A stretch of DNA of 64,000 nucleotides from an uncultured Victivallales bacterium (GTDB lineage: Bacteria > Verrucomicrobiota > Lentisphaeria > Victivallales > UBA1829), in assembly GCA_944390795.1 (NCBI GenBank), contig CALXRI010000011.1:1-64000 (forward strand), in the 5' to 3' direction. Made by a program: the position numbers and the translations under genes. The notes under the pieces are model-generated. The model made no database searches, had not been told where the DNA came from, and worked only from the letters and a program-made list of their open reading frames with translations. Of this stretch, positions 9,278-17,885 are shown in pieces. The first letter of the stretch is position 1. The number at the start of each line of letters is the position of its first letter.

Positions 9278-11176
9278 TCAAAGTCCGGTTACCGCGCCGA
9301 ATTTGCAGGCGGTCTTGCAGGCGCCGCAGCGGATGCATTTGTCCACATCGATCTTATGCGGCTGCTTGAGCGCGCCGCTGATCGCGCCGACAGGGCACTT
9401 CTTCGCGCAGACCGTGCATCCGCGGCACTTGTCCGCAAGAATTTCCGGAACAGCCAGCGCCTTGCACTGGCCTGCGGGACATCGCTTGTTGCGGACGTGC
9501 GTCTCATATTCCTCGCGGAAGTGGCGCAGTGTGGAGAGAACCGGATTCGGGGCGGTCTTTCCGAGACCGCACAGGGAACCCAGCTGTACAGCCTGCGCGG
9601 TCTCCTCAAGGAGCGAGAGCGTATTTTCGTCCGCCTTGCCCTTGGTGATGTCGTCAAGCAGGGCGAGCATCTGCTTGGTGCCTTCGCGGCAGGGAACGCA
9701 CTTTCCGCAGGATTCGTTTTGCGTGAAGCGCATGAAGAATTTTGCCACGGCCGGCATGCAGGTCTGCTGGTTCATGACAACGAGCCCGCCGGAACCGACC
9801 ATCGCGCCGACGCTCTTGAGCGAATCGAAGTCGAGCGGGAGGTTGATCATCTCCTTCGTGAGACAGCCGCCGGAGGGACCTCCGATCTGAACCGCCTTGA
9901 AGTTGTCCGGGGAGATTCTGCCATGGTCGTCCGTGACGCCGCCGCCGATCTCGTTGACGATTTCGCCGAGCGTGGTTCCGAACGGAACTTCAATGAGTCC
10001 GGTGTTCGCAACGTGTCCGGTGAGGGCGAAGGTTTTCGTTCCCGGCGACGTGGGTGTTCCGAGTTCGCGGAATTTCGCCGCGCCTTCGCGCACGATGTAG
10101 GCGACCGTCGCAAGCGTCTCGACGTTGTTGATGACGGTCGGCTTGCCCCAGAGACCGCGCTGTGCTGGGAAGGGGGGCTTGGGCATCGGCATGCCGCGCT
10201 TGCCTTCGATGGAGGCGATCAGCGCCGTCTCCTCGCCGCAGACGAACGCGCCCGCTCCTTCCATGATGTGAATCCGGAAGCCTCTGCCGGAGCCGAAGAC
10301 GTTTTCCCCGAGAATGCCGACGCGCTCAGCGTCCTTCACCGCCGCGAGCATCCGTTCGACGGCCAGCGGATATTCCGCGCGGACATACACATAGCCTTCC
10401 GTCGCCTCGATCGCGCGGGCGGCGATCATCATTCCCTCGATCACGGTGTGGGGATTGCCCTCCATGACGGAACGGTCCATGAACGCGCCGGGGTCGCCCT
10501 CGTCGCCATTGCAGATCACGTATTTGACGTCGTTCTTGGATGCGAGCGTGAGTCTCCACTTTCTGCCGGTCGGGAAGCCGCCGCCTCCGCGTCCCCGGAG
10601 TCCGGAGTCCTCAAGCACCTTGCAGACCTCTTCCGGCGTCATTTGCGTAAATGCCTTCCGCGCCGCCTCGTATCCTCTCTTGGCGATGTATTCGCTGATG
10701 CTGGCGGGTTCGATTGTGCAGTTGGCCAGCACAATGCGGTGCTGTCTCTTGTAGAACGGAATCTCATGGTCGCCGCGGTAATGCTTCCCGTCAAGAGGAC
10801 TCTGATAGAGAAGACGCTCGATCACATTGCCGCCGAGAATGGTTTCGCTGACGATCTCCGCTGCGTCGGAGGCCTTGACCTTCGTGTAGAGAATGCCGTC
10901 CGGCTCGATACGGAGGAGCGGCCCCATCTGGCAGAAGCCCTGGCAGCCGCTCTTGGAAACGTAGTGGGAATTTTCCTTGAGTTCCTCTTTCTCAAGGTCG
11001 GTGTTGACGTTGAGGTTGTGTCTGGCAAGCTCTTCGAGAATGGCGTCGCGGACGGCGAGGGAGCCGTTCGCCACGCAGCCGGTGCCGGCGCAGATGATGA
11101 TCCGTTTCTTGACGCCGTCGAGCTTGTTCTTATAGTCTTTCGCGCATACGTCGATGTCGATGGTCTTGTTGCACAT
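9278..11176 (-). CDS. hydB: NADH-dehydrogenase-type subunit of trimeric [FeFe] hydrogenase (NuoF-like)
   Basis: 632 residues. This flavoprotein subunit binds NAD(H) and FMN and is taken to be the bifurcating component in HydABC enzymes. Domains in order: an N-terminal thioredoxin-like [2Fe-2S] domain (CAGTGC near 29-34 and CQGFC further on), a NuoF core with FMN/NAD loops GRGGGGFPTGRKW and CNGDEGDPGAF, an SLBB region, the [4Fe-4S] motif ESCGKCVPCREGT, and a C-terminal two-cluster ferredoxin domain (CRGCTVCAKKC and CIRCGACKTAC). The length and cofactor set match HydB rather than complex I NuoF, which lacks the terminal ferredoxin domains. AAGGAG lies 12 nt before the ATG. It is 19 bp from hydC and 22 bp from hydA. 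Confidence 0.95.
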   Translation of the reverse strand: MCNKTIDIDVCAKDYKNKLDGVKKRIIICAGTGCVANGSLAVRDAILEELARHNLNVNTDLEKEELKENSHYVSKSGCQGFCQMGPLLRIEPDGILYTKVKASDAAEIVSETILGGNVIERLLYQSPLDGKHYRGDHEIPFYKRQHRIVLANCTIEPASISEYIAKRGYEAARKAFTQMTPEEVCKVLEDSGLRGRGGGGFPTGRKWRLTLASKNDVKYVICNGDEGDPGAFMDRSVMEGNPHTVIEGMMIAARAIEATEGYVYVRAEYPLAVERMLAAVKDAERVGILGENVFGSGRGFRIHIMEGAGAFVCGEETALIASIEGKRGMPMPKPPFPAQRGLWGKPTVINNVETLATVAYIVREGAAKFRELGTPTSPGTKTFALTGHVANTGLIEVPFGTTLGEIVNEIGGGVTDDHGRISPDNFKAVQIGGPSGGCLTKEMINLPLDFDSLKSVGAMVGSGGLVVMNQQTCMPAVAKFFMRFTQNESCGKCVPCREGTKQMLALLDDITKGKADENTLSLLEETAQAVQLGSLCGLGKTAPNPVLSTLRHFREEYETHVRNKRCPAGQCKALAVPEILADKCRGCTVCAKKCPVGAISGALKQPHKIDVDKCIRCGACKTACKFGAVTGL

Positions 11177-11195
11177 GTTGCGGGACGCTCCTTAC

Positions 11196-11708
11196 TTATT
11201 TCGACTGTTTTTTTTCTTTGGCGAGAACGTCGTCAATGATCCGTTCGACATCGGCGGGGCGCACCTGTCCGTGCACTTCGTCGTTGACGACCATGACCGG
11301 CGCCAGTCCGCAGGCGCCGAGACAGCTTACCGTGTCAACCGTGAACAGCATGTCGTCGGAGGAGTCATGCCCCGGTTTGATGTTGAGTTTTGTCCGCAGT
11401 GCGTCGAGAATCGGCGTGGAGCCTTTCACATGACAGGCAGTTCCGTCGCAGAGCTTGATGATGTACTTGCCCTTGGGTTTGAGCGTGAAGTGCGCATAGA
11501 AGGTTGCCACTCCGTAAACCCGCGCAGGCGGAAGTCCCACAGCCTTTGCCACATAGCTGATCAGATCCTTGGAAAGCCATCTGTAACGGGCCTGGATGCC
11601 CTGAAGAATGGGGACCAGACGGGCCTTGTCGTAATTGTTTTCCCTGAGGACCTCTTCCGCGTCCTGCATTCTCGCAGCGGTTTCCGCTGCCACTGTTGCC
11701 TTGTCCAT
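11196..11708 (-). CDS. hydC: NuoE-like [2Fe-2S] subunit of trimeric [FeFe] hydrogenase
   Basis: 170 residues. This is the small thioredoxin-fold subunit that relays electrons in the HydABC complex. The helical N-terminal part is followed by the [2Fe-2S] ligands CDGTAC (CX4C) and CLGAC (CX3C), the standard NuoE/HydC spacing. A longer open frame extends to 11753, but the ATG at 11708 is chosen because AGGAGG stands 5 nt before it. It is the promoter-proximal gene of hydC-hydB-hydA. Its transcript would carry a leader of about 275 nt from the promoter at 11989-12016. Confidence 0.94.
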   Translation of the reverse strand: MDKATVAAETAARMQDAEEVLRENNYDKARLVPILQGIQARYRWLSKDLISYVAKAVGLPPARVYGVATFYAHFTLKPKGKYIIKLCDGTACHVKGSTPILDALRTKLNIKPGHDSSDDMLFTVDTVSCLGACGLAPVMVVNDEVHGQVRPADVERIIDDVLAKEKKQSK

Positions 11709-11850
11709 CTTACCTCCTGAATAATAAGATTGCTTTTTCCATATAATATTCATTCATCAGTTGTTCTGTGAAAAACAGGGCCCCGCGCATCCTCTCCGAG
11801 GTTCGGAGGCGGTTTTCAGCAATCAAGCAGTATTTTCCCCGCCGCTGTTT

Positions 11851-11893
11851 TTCCGGGACATGTTCCGGGCGGACGGAAAAAATGTCCCCGGAA
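11851..11893 (-). other. Extended stem-loop in the hydCBA 5' leader
   Basis: TTCCGGGACAT (11851-11861) pairs with ATGTCCCCGGAA (11882-11893), giving 11 bp with one bulge. An inner stem TTCCG/CGGAA lies inside the loop. It is within the untranslated leader predicted for hydCBA. No known riboswitch class is recognised. It could be a regulatory or RNA-stabilising structure, or incidental in GC-rich sequence. Confidence 0.4.
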
Positions 11894-11967
11894 ACTCCTC
11901 TTTTCCGTGTGCGGAAATATCAGAAAAAATTCTCTGCCGGAACATGCAATGCCGGAAAAAACAATAA

Positions 11968-11983
11968 CGTGATTTTTTTCACA
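11968..11983. promoter_or_regulatory. Rex-like operator at the hydCBA transcription start
   Basis: CGTGA-N6-TCACA (arms 11968-11972 and 11979-11983), close to the Rex consensus TTGTGAA-N4-TTCACAA (also CRP-like). On the minus strand it begins about 6 bp downstream of the -10, covering the predicted start site, a classical repressor position. Rex senses NADH/NAD+, which suits an NADH-linked hydrogenase. The assignment to Rex rests on motif and context; no rex gene is in the window. Confidence 0.6.
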
Positions 11984-11988
11984 CAATA

Positions 11989-12016
11989 ACTATACTTGCT
12001 TTCGATAGATTTTCAA
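11989..12016 (-). promoter_or_regulatory. Promoter of hydCBA
   Basis: On the minus strand: TTGAAA (12016-12011), 16-bp spacer, TATAGT (11994-11989). Five of six bases match consensus in each hexamer. It leaves a 5' leader of about 275 nt before hydC. Confidence 0.65.
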
Positions 12017-12126
12017 GGGGAGATTTTCAACTTCCGGAAAGATTCTTTCCCCTTTTCCTGAGAATCATGGAACAATCCCCCGAAACGCATGATTTGTGCA
12101 AAGGGGAAAATGCTGAAAACATCGAA

Positions 12127-12142
12127 CGTGAAATATTTCACA
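12127..12142. promoter_or_regulatory. Second Rex-like operator upstream of hydCBA
   Basis: CGTGAAATATTTCACA contains a perfect 14-bp palindrome, GTGAAAT/ATTTCAC, matching the Rex consensus TTGTGAA-N4-TTCACAA at all but the two outermost left bases. It lies about 110 bp upstream of the hydCBA -35 and about 155 bp upstream of the plus-strand promoter at 12275. It probably works with the site at 11968, for example by looping. Confidence 0.6.
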
Positions 12143-12274
12143 AAATATGTTCCCGCCGCTTCTCCTTCCCATTTCCACTTTCCCGCGGTCCCTCCGTCTT
12201 CCGTCTGTCATGCGCTTGCCTGTTTCCCTGTTTCCGCATGATTCAGGTTTTTCCTTTTTTTGCCTCGCGCCCCC

Positions 12275-12303
12275 TTGATTTTGCCATCGTTGGCAGATAT
12301 AGT
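12275..12303 (+). promoter_or_regulatory. Promoter of the esterase-like hydrolase gene
   Basis: TTGATT (12275-12280), 17-bp spacer, TATAGT (12298-12303). The start site would fall near 12310, leaving a leader of about 50 nt with AAGGAG before the ATG at 12362. Confidence 0.65.
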
Positions 12304-12361
12304 AACCCACTGATCGTGATATTGATGATTCCGCAGGGATTCGATTTTAAGGAGAAGAAAA

Positions 12362-14239
12362 ATGACGCCTTTGTACGGAACCGCGGTTCAGGATTATTAC
12401 CTGGATCTTGTCAGAAAGAATTTCGCCGCAAGAAAAGCGCGCCTTGAAACTGTGCGCACCCGGGAGGACGCGGAACGCTATATCGCGGACGTCCGGTCAA
12501 AAATCGCAGCGCTGTTTCCCTTTCCCGCAGAAAAAACGCCGCTTGACGCCAGTGAAACCGGATCCGTTGATTTCGGCTCCTTTGTCATGTACAAGGTCAT
12601 TTATCACAGCCGCCCCGAATATCCCGTGACCGCCAGTCTTTATCTTCCGAAAGCGGAGGGGAAGGTCCCCGCGGTTCTCTTTCTGTGCGGCCATTCCCAG
12701 AATGGAAAGGCCTCGGACATCTACCAGACCTGTCAGCGTGCGCTTGCCATGAAAGGATACGCCGTGCTGGCCGTCGATCCCGTCAGTCAGGGCGAACGTC
12801 TGCAGTTTCTTGACATTCCCGGATTTTCCCCGGGCTGCTGCGGAGAACATAATATCATCGGCAAGCAGCTTCTCCTGACAGGCGAGACCATGGGAGCATG
12901 GCGGGCCTGGGATGCAATCCGCGGCCTCGATTATCTGCTGAGCCGCCCCGAGGTCGATGCGGCCCGCGTCGGTGTGACGGGAAACTCCGGCGGAGGCACC
13001 ATGACGACTTTTGTCAATGCGCTTGAGGCCCGTTTTGCCATGGCCGCGCCGAGCTGCTATATCACAACCTGGCTGCATAATGTGGAAAACGAACTGCCCG
13101 CCGATTCGGAGCAGATGCCCCCCGGAACATTCGCCGCCGGACTTGAAATGGGGGATTTTCTGATTGCCAGGGCTCCGCGCCCGCTGGTGATCCTCGGGCA
13201 GAGCAATGACTTTTTCGATCCGCGGGGAACCGGGGAAACTTACGAGGAAGTCCGCCGGATCTATCGATTGCTCGGGGCGGAGAATGCCGTCCGCCTGACC
13301 ATCGGAACGGGCGATCACGGATATTCAAAGACCAACCGCGAAGCCATGTATTCGCTCTTCAATGATACGGCAAAAGTCGGCGTTTCCCCGGAGGAGCCTG
13401 CCGATATTCCGCTTTCTTCCGAACAGGAGCTCAGCGCGGCTCCGGGCGGACAGGTCCGGAATCTCCCGGGGAACAGATACGTCCGCGCATTTGCCGCGGA
13501 AAAGGCCACCGCGCTGGCCGGTGCGCGGAAAACGCACGGGAGGGAGGAGCTTTGCGCAATCCTGCGGCGTCTGCTCAGCCTTGACGATCCCTTCACGCCT
13601 CATTTCCGGATCCTGCGCTTCCGCACGGAAGGTTCGGCCGTCTATTCCCGATTCGGACTGGAAACGGAGCCGGACGGTCGTCTCATGTGCGTGCTCAAAC
13701 TGAAATCCGACCAGGCGTTTTATCATTTGCCTGACCGCAGAAAAGTCATTCTTTACATTCCGCATCTGGATGCGCAGGATGAACTGGAAGAGCTTGTTTT
13801 TCCGGAAGATGCCGCAGTATACGGTCTGGATGTCCGCGGAATCGGCGAGTGCACGCCCTCCGGATGCGACCAGCCTCAGGAGCGGGATTTCTTCAATGAA
13901 TATCAGTTCGATTATCATTACGCCTCGCTCGGACTCATGTTCGGAAAACCCGTTCTGAGCGGAAAAGTCAAGGATATCCTCTGCGCGGCGGAACTCCTCT
14001 CGCAGACGGGCGCGCAGATTGAAGTTCATGCGAAAGGGCAGGGAACACTTCCCGCTTTGATCGCCGCTCTTCTCTCCGAAAAGATCACCGCCCTGAAGCT
14101 TTCCGATGCGCCGGAATCCTGGGAGTCCATGGTCCGCACTCCGATTCCGGAATTTCCGCTTTCGGCAATGATTCCCGGCGTGCTGGCCGAAACGGATCTG
14201 CCGGAACTGCGGCGCGCGCTTGCCGGAAAGCTGCTTTGA
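12362..14239 (+). CDS. Alpha/beta hydrolase, acetyl-xylan-esterase-like
   Basis: 625 residues, no signal peptide. The first half is an alpha/beta hydrolase domain: a strand-loop VPAVLFLCGHSQNG (oxyanion region), nucleophile elbow GNSGGG near residue 220, acid in SNDFFDPRG near 280, and histidine in GTGDHGYS near 318. This family (AXE1/Abhydrolase_7-like) contains carbohydrate esterases and is common in Planctomycetes and Lentisphaerae. The second half (about 340-625) looks like a degenerate second hydrolase-like domain without a clear nucleophile motif. It probably removes acetyl or other ester groups from sugars or oligosaccharides in the cytoplasm; the substrate is unknown. The start has AAGGAG 8 nt upstream. 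Monocistronic: it has its own promoter, and a stem-loop follows at 14306. Confidence 0.75.
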   Translation: MTPLYGTAVQDYYLDLVRKNFAARKARLETVRTREDAERYIADVRSKIAALFPFPAEKTPLDASETGSVDFGSFVMYKVIYHSRPEYPVTASLYLPKAEGKVPAVLFLCGHSQNGKASDIYQTCQRALAMKGYAVLAVDPVSQGERLQFLDIPGFSPGCCGEHNIIGKQLLLTGETMGAWRAWDAIRGLDYLLSRPEVDAARVGVTGNSGGGTMTTFVNALEARFAMAAPSCYITTWLHNVENELPADSEQMPPGTFAAGLEMGDFLIARAPRPLVILGQSNDFFDPRGTGETYEEVRRIYRLLGAENAVRLTIGTGDHGYSKTNREAMYSLFNDTAKVGVSPEEPADIPLSSEQELSAAPGGQVRNLPGNRYVRAFAAEKATALAGARKTHGREELCAILRRLLSLDDPFTPHFRILRFRTEGSAVYSRFGLETEPDGRLMCVLKLKSDQAFYHLPDRRKVILYIPHLDAQDELEELVFPEDAAVYGLDVRGIGECTPSGCDQPQERDFFNEYQFDYHYASLGLMFGKPVLSGKVKDILCAAELLSQTGAQIEVHAKGQGTLPALIAALLSEKITALKLSDAPESWESMVRTPIPEFPLSAMIPGVLAETDLPELRRALAGKLL

Positions 14240-14795
14240 AGCGGGACATCTCCACCATCCGGCCAGGCCCGGATTCCGCATGCGCATTGTTTTCTTCCGG
14301 ATTGATCCGGAGGGCTCCTTTCAGGCCCTCCGGAAAATGTCAAGGGGGAAAACGATTTTTTTTGCAAATAAAAAACGGCGGAAAAGCCGGGAATGTGCTT
14401 GCATATTTCCGAAAGCGGTACAGATTACATGGTATAGTCCGCGGGGACTGGTGCGGGGAATGTTGATAACATGTTGACAACTGTCTTGCTTGAGTCTGCA
14501 AATTGTTGGAAACTCCGGCTTTTCCGGATGCTTCGGAAAAAAGACGGAAAAAAAAGAAAAAACAGCTTGACTTTTTTGCAGTGCCCGTTCTGATTTTTTA
14601 TGAACGATGCTGTTTTTTCGCCTCAAAATCGGGGCTGTTTTTCGTTGAGGCTGTCAAGAGGGCATCTGAAAAAAAAGATGAAAAAATTTTTCTTTTTTCA
14701 CTGGTTTTTTCCCTGTTTTATGCATTGTCGGACATTTCCCCGCGCATGATGTTGATAAGTTGCTTTTTATGATAGGAAAAGGAAGGTAAGGAGAG
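14240..14795. other. Region upstream of dnaA with DnaA-box-like sites; possible oriC
   Basis: 555 bp without a gene. TTATCAACA, a one-mismatch variant of the DnaA box TTATCCACA, occurs twice on the minus strand (14461-14469 and 14750-14758). The first lies in a near-palindrome (14462-14481) that pairs it with an inverted TTGTCAACA. An A/T-run-rich segment (about 14530-14720) separates the two and could unwind. This would suit an origin or dnaA autoregulation, but only two or three boxes are seen, and DnaA-box-like sites near dnaA do not prove an origin. Confidence 0.35.
14306..14334. terminator. Stem-loop after the esterase-like gene
   Basis: TCCGGAGGGC (14306-14315) pairs perfectly with GCCCTCCGGA (14325-14334), a 10-bp stem with a 9-nt loop. 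No T-run follows, so it is a weak or factor-assisted terminator, or only a stabilising hairpin. Confidence 0.5.
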
Positions 14796-16178
14796 ATGAA
14801 TCAGGAGGAAATGACGGCTGCCGGCCTCTGGGAAAAGGCCTGTGCCGTTATTCAGAATAAGGTGCCGCGGGATACGTATGCCCAGTGGTTTGAATCTGTC
14901 GTGCCTGTGGGAATGAAGGGGGATTCCCTGATTCTGGGCGTCAGCGATGAAATGCTCGCGTCGTGGATCGAAAACTCCTTCAGCGACATGATTGCCGACG
15001 GACTTGCCGCCGCGGCAGGTAAACCGCTTAAGTTCGAGATCGAAGCTGGATATGCGAAGACGCCGGTGGCCGCGGAGGACGAGTGCACGGAAACCATTCC
15101 CGCAATCGCGCTTGCGCCGGAACCCCGGGTGATTCCCGCCGCCGCGCCGAACTGCCAGGCCGCATTCACATTCCGCAATTTTGTCGTCGGGGAAGAGAAT
15201 CGCTACGCCTATTCCGCCGCGATGACCGCCGCAACGACGCCCGGCGTCTTCAATCCTCTTTATATTTATGCGAGCACGGGAATGGGGAAGACCCATCTGA
15301 TCCAGGCCGTTGCAAACCATGTCACGGCGAACAATCCCCGCGCGGTGGTCCGTTATGTCACATGCGAACAGTTCCTGAACTCCTATCTGGACTCCCTGCA
15401 CAACAAATCCGTGTTTCATTCCCATTTCGAGTTCCGGAATTATTTCCGCGAGGTGGATGTCCTGCTGATCGACGACGTGCATCAGCTCGGCGGCAAGGAG
15501 CAGCTGCAGGAGGAGTTCTTCAATACGTTCAACACGCTTCACAATGCCGGCAAGCAGATCATTCTCACCTCCGACAAGCAGCCGTCGGACATTCCCGGTC
15601 TGGAGGCGCGCCTCGTAACCCGCTTCCAGTCCGGCGTGACCACGCAGATCACCGCGCCGACCTACGAAACGCGTCTTTCGATTCTCCAGCATGAACAGAC
15701 GGAGCAGCTCAAACTCTCGCCTGAAATTCTGCAGTATATTGCGGCGCGCGTCTCGTCGAGCATCCGCACCTTGAAAGGCGCGCTCATGCGTCTGGTCGCC
15801 TACGCGTCCATGACCAAGAGTCCGTCCGTTCCGATGGCGGTGGCCGAGGATCTTCTGGCGGATCTCCTTGACAAGGAGGCCGAGTCCCGCAAGGTCACGA
15901 TCGACGGCATTCAGAAGACCGTCGCCGAGCATTTCGGACTCCGCGTTGCGGATCTGACCGGTTCGAAGCGCCCGAAGAACATTGCCGAGCCCCGCATGAT
16001 CGCCATGTATCTTTCGCGCGAAATGACCGATCATTCCCTGGTGGAAATCGGCTCGGCGTTCGGAGGACGCAATCATGCGACCGTTCTTCACGCTCTTTCG
16101 CAGGTGGAAAAACTTTCGAAGGCGAACGAGGACACGCGGCGCACGATTTCCAACCTCCAGCGCAAGATCCGCGGGTGA
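14796..16178 (+). CDS. dnaA: Chromosomal replication initiator protein DnaA
   Basis: 460 residues. This AAA+ ATPase binds DnaA boxes and melts the origin. Domain I is at about 8-80 (LWEKACAVIQNKVPRDTYAQWF), followed by a short variable linker. Domain III starts near the conserved FTFRNFVVGEEN at about 125, with P-loop ASTGMGKTH (A in place of the usual first G, still a valid [AG]x4GK[ST]) and Walker B LLIDDVH. Domain IV carries the DNA-binding signature IGSAFGGRNHATVLHA near 415-430. AAGGAGAG directly precedes the ATG. The stop overlaps the start of the next gene, so dnaA heads a multi-gene transcript, and dnaN does not follow as it does in many bacteria. Confidence 0.97.
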   Translation: MNQEEMTAAGLWEKACAVIQNKVPRDTYAQWFESVVPVGMKGDSLILGVSDEMLASWIENSFSDMIADGLAAAAGKPLKFEIEAGYAKTPVAAEDECTETIPAIALAPEPRVIPAAAPNCQAAFTFRNFVVGEENRYAYSAAMTAATTPGVFNPLYIYASTGMGKTHLIQAVANHVTANNPRAVVRYVTCEQFLNSYLDSLHNKSVFHSHFEFRNYFREVDVLLIDDVHQLGGKEQLQEEFFNTFNTLHNAGKQIILTSDKQPSDIPGLEARLVTRFQSGVTTQITAPTYETRLSILQHEQTEQLKLSPEILQYIAARVSSSIRTLKGALMRLVAYASMTKSPSVPMAVAEDLLADLLDKEAESRKVTIDGIQKTVAEHFGLRVADLTGSKRPKNIAEPRMIAMYLSREMTDHSLVEIGSAFGGRNHATVLHALSQVEKLSKANEDTRRTISNLQRKIRG

Positions 16179-16987
16179 GCGGCATGTTTGCCGATCTGCA
16201 TACGCATACCGCCCTCTGCAGGCATGCCGATGGGAAGCCGGAGGAGTATTTCCGCACGGCCCTGGCGCGCGGTCTGCAATATCTCGGCGTTTCCGATCAC
16301 ATCCCGTGGCCGGAGGGGTATGACGCTGAGTGCCGGATGGCGCCTGCGAGTTTTCCCGAATACCGCGCCGTCGTGAACGGTCTCCGCCGTGAGGCGGAGG
16401 GAAGCGGGGTGAAAATTCTGTACGGCATCGAACTGGACTGGGTCCCCGGACGCATGGACGAGGTCGCGCGGGAAATCGAAAATGAAAAATTCGACTACCG
16501 GATCGGTTCCGTTCATTACGTCGGAGATTTCGCATTTGACAATCCCGCTGAAATCGGGCAGTGGGAAAAGATCGGCGTGGACAACGTCTGGGAGCGTTAT
16601 GCGGAGCTGATGTGCGATTTCGTGCAGAATTTCGATTTTGATATCATGGGACATGCGGATCTGCCGAAAAAGTTCGGGCATCGTCCGTCCGATCCTGCAA
16701 AGTTCCTGCGGAAAATGCGCGAAGCCCTGGAGCTGGCGGGGAAACGCGGAATCGCCATTGAAATCAATACCTGCGGACTGCGCAAGCCTGTCAGGGAAAT
16801 GTATCCGTCCCTGGAGCTTCTGAAGACAGCGAGGGAGTCGGGAATGCCGCTCACATTCGGATCCGATGCGCATTCGCCTTCCGATGTCGCGGCGGATTTC
16901 GCGTCCGCTCTGGAACTTGCCCGCGCGGCGGGATACCGTTCCGCGCTGGCATTCGAACAGCGAAAGCCCGTGGAGCTGCCCTTCTGA
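16175..16987 (+). CDS. PHP-domain histidinol-phosphatase (HisJ/HisK type)
   Basis: 270 residues. PHP-fold metal-dependent phosphatase; the HisJ/K group dephosphorylates histidinol-phosphate in histidine synthesis. PHP motifs are seen: ADLHTHTALCRHADG at the N-terminus, SDHIPW, GIELDW, IGSVHY, MGHADLP and the C-terminal FGSDAHSPSDV. The length is typical. The GTG at 16175 overlaps the dnaA stop in a GTGA arrangement suggesting translational coupling; an ATG at 16184 is the alternative and keeps the whole domain. No other his gene is nearby, so related PHP phosphatase activities remain possible. Confidence 0.82.
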   Translation: MSGMFADLHTHTALCRHADGKPEEYFRTALARGLQYLGVSDHIPWPEGYDAECRMAPASFPEYRAVVNGLRREAEGSGVKILYGIELDWVPGRMDEVAREIENEKFDYRIGSVHYVGDFAFDNPAEIGQWEKIGVDNVWERYAELMCDFVQNFDFDIMGHADLPKKFGHRPSDPAKFLRKMREALELAGKRGIAIEINTCGLRKPVREMYPSLELLKTARESGMPLTFGSDAHSPSDVAADFASALELARAAGYRSALAFEQRKPVELPF

Positions 16988-17021
16988 GGCTCCGGAGCGG
17001 AAAGGAAGGAGTGTTCTCGTT

Positions 17022-17885
17022 ATGAAAACTGAAATGGAATGCATCAAATGCTTTTGCGACAGTCTCTTTCATCAGCTGGGAAAACTGGAGCTTTCTCCGG
17101 AGGCGAAGACTGCAACCGCAAGGGAGGTCATGCGCCGGATTTCCGACGCGGACTTCGATCTTCCTCCGCCCCTGATCGCCGCGCAGGTCAATCAGGTCAT
17201 TTCCGCCGCCGCAGGAGAAACCGACCGCTTCCGAAAGGAAAAAGAACTTTCCACACAGTGTGCGCATGAGCTTCTGGAGAGCATCCGGCCTGATCTGGAA
17301 AAGGCCCCGGACCGTTTCGCGGCATATGTGCTTCTGGCGATTGCCGGAAACATCATCGATTTCGGCGTCGACTGCAATTTCGATCTGGGCACCGCGCGCG
17401 AAAAAATCATTCATGCGCTTTCCGAGCCCTTCGACCGCGCCGCGATGGAGCTGCTCCGGAAAAAGATGGATGAAGCTTCCGGCATTCTTTACCTCATGGA
17501 CAACTGCGGCGAGGCGGTTTTCGACACTCTCCTGACCGGGTTGTATCCCGGGAAAATCACGCTTGCCGTGCGCGGTTTTCCGATTCTGAACGATGTGACG
17601 CGCGCCGAGGTGGAAGCCTCCGGCTTTCATGGTGTCCGGGTGATTGACACCGGCGACGCCACGCCTGGAATTTCCTTTGCCGCATCCTCCGAAACGTTTC
17701 TGGAGGCATACCGCGCAGCGGATCTCATCATTGCCAAAGGGCAGGGGAATTTTGAAACGCTTTGCGATGATACGGACCGTCCCGCTTTTTTCCTTTTCCG
17801 CGCAAAATGCCCGGTTGTGATCCGCAGACTCGGCGGTGTCAAGCCGGGCAGTTACCAGATCCGGCATGTCAATGTCGAAGCGTGA
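17022..17885 (+). CDS. DUF89/ARMT1-like metal-dependent phosphatase (damage-control type)
   Basis: 287 residues. DUF89 proteins are metal-dependent phosphatases proposed to clear harmful or non-canonical sugar and cofactor phosphates. Family features are seen: the N-terminal CIKC cysteine pair of the subfamily found mainly in prokaryotes, the central metal loop LMDNCGEAVFD, and the conserved acid and backbone elements VIDTGDATPG and IIAKGQGNFETL near the C-terminus. AAGGAG lies 11 nt before the ATG at 17022; an open frame extends upstream but only as a shadow of the PHP gene. It is 34 bp after the PHP phosphatase and overlaps the next gene, so it belongs to the dnaA transcript. Confidence 0.85.
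   Translation: MKTEMECIKCFCDSLFHQLGKLELSPEAKTATAREVMRRISDADFDLPPPLIAAQVNQVISAAAGETDRFRKEKELSTQCAHELLESIRPDLEKAPDRFAAYVLLAIAGNIIDFGVDCNFDLGTAREKIIHALSEPFDRAAMELLRKKMDEASGILYLMDNCGEAVFDTLLTGLYPGKITLAVRGFPILNDVTRAEVEASGFHGVRVIDTGDATPGISFAASSETFLEAYRAADLIIAKGQGNFETLCDDTDRPAFFLFRAKCPVVIRRLGGVKPGSYQIRHVNVEA

Larger units (their letters stand above)
11709..12361. other. 650-bp divergent regulatory region between hydC and the esterase-like gene
   Basis: No coding gene is supported here. It holds the hydCBA leader with a stem-loop, the hydCBA promoter, two Rex-like operators 159 bp apart and the promoter of the plus-strand hydrolase gene. Confidence 0.7.

Noticed and set aside
9356-11239. Plus-strand frame of 627 codons opposite hydB
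   Set aside because: Antisense shadow of hydB.
14718-16535. Minus-strand frame of 605 codons opposite dnaA
   Set aside because: Antisense of dnaA and the following gene; Arg-rich, no motifs.
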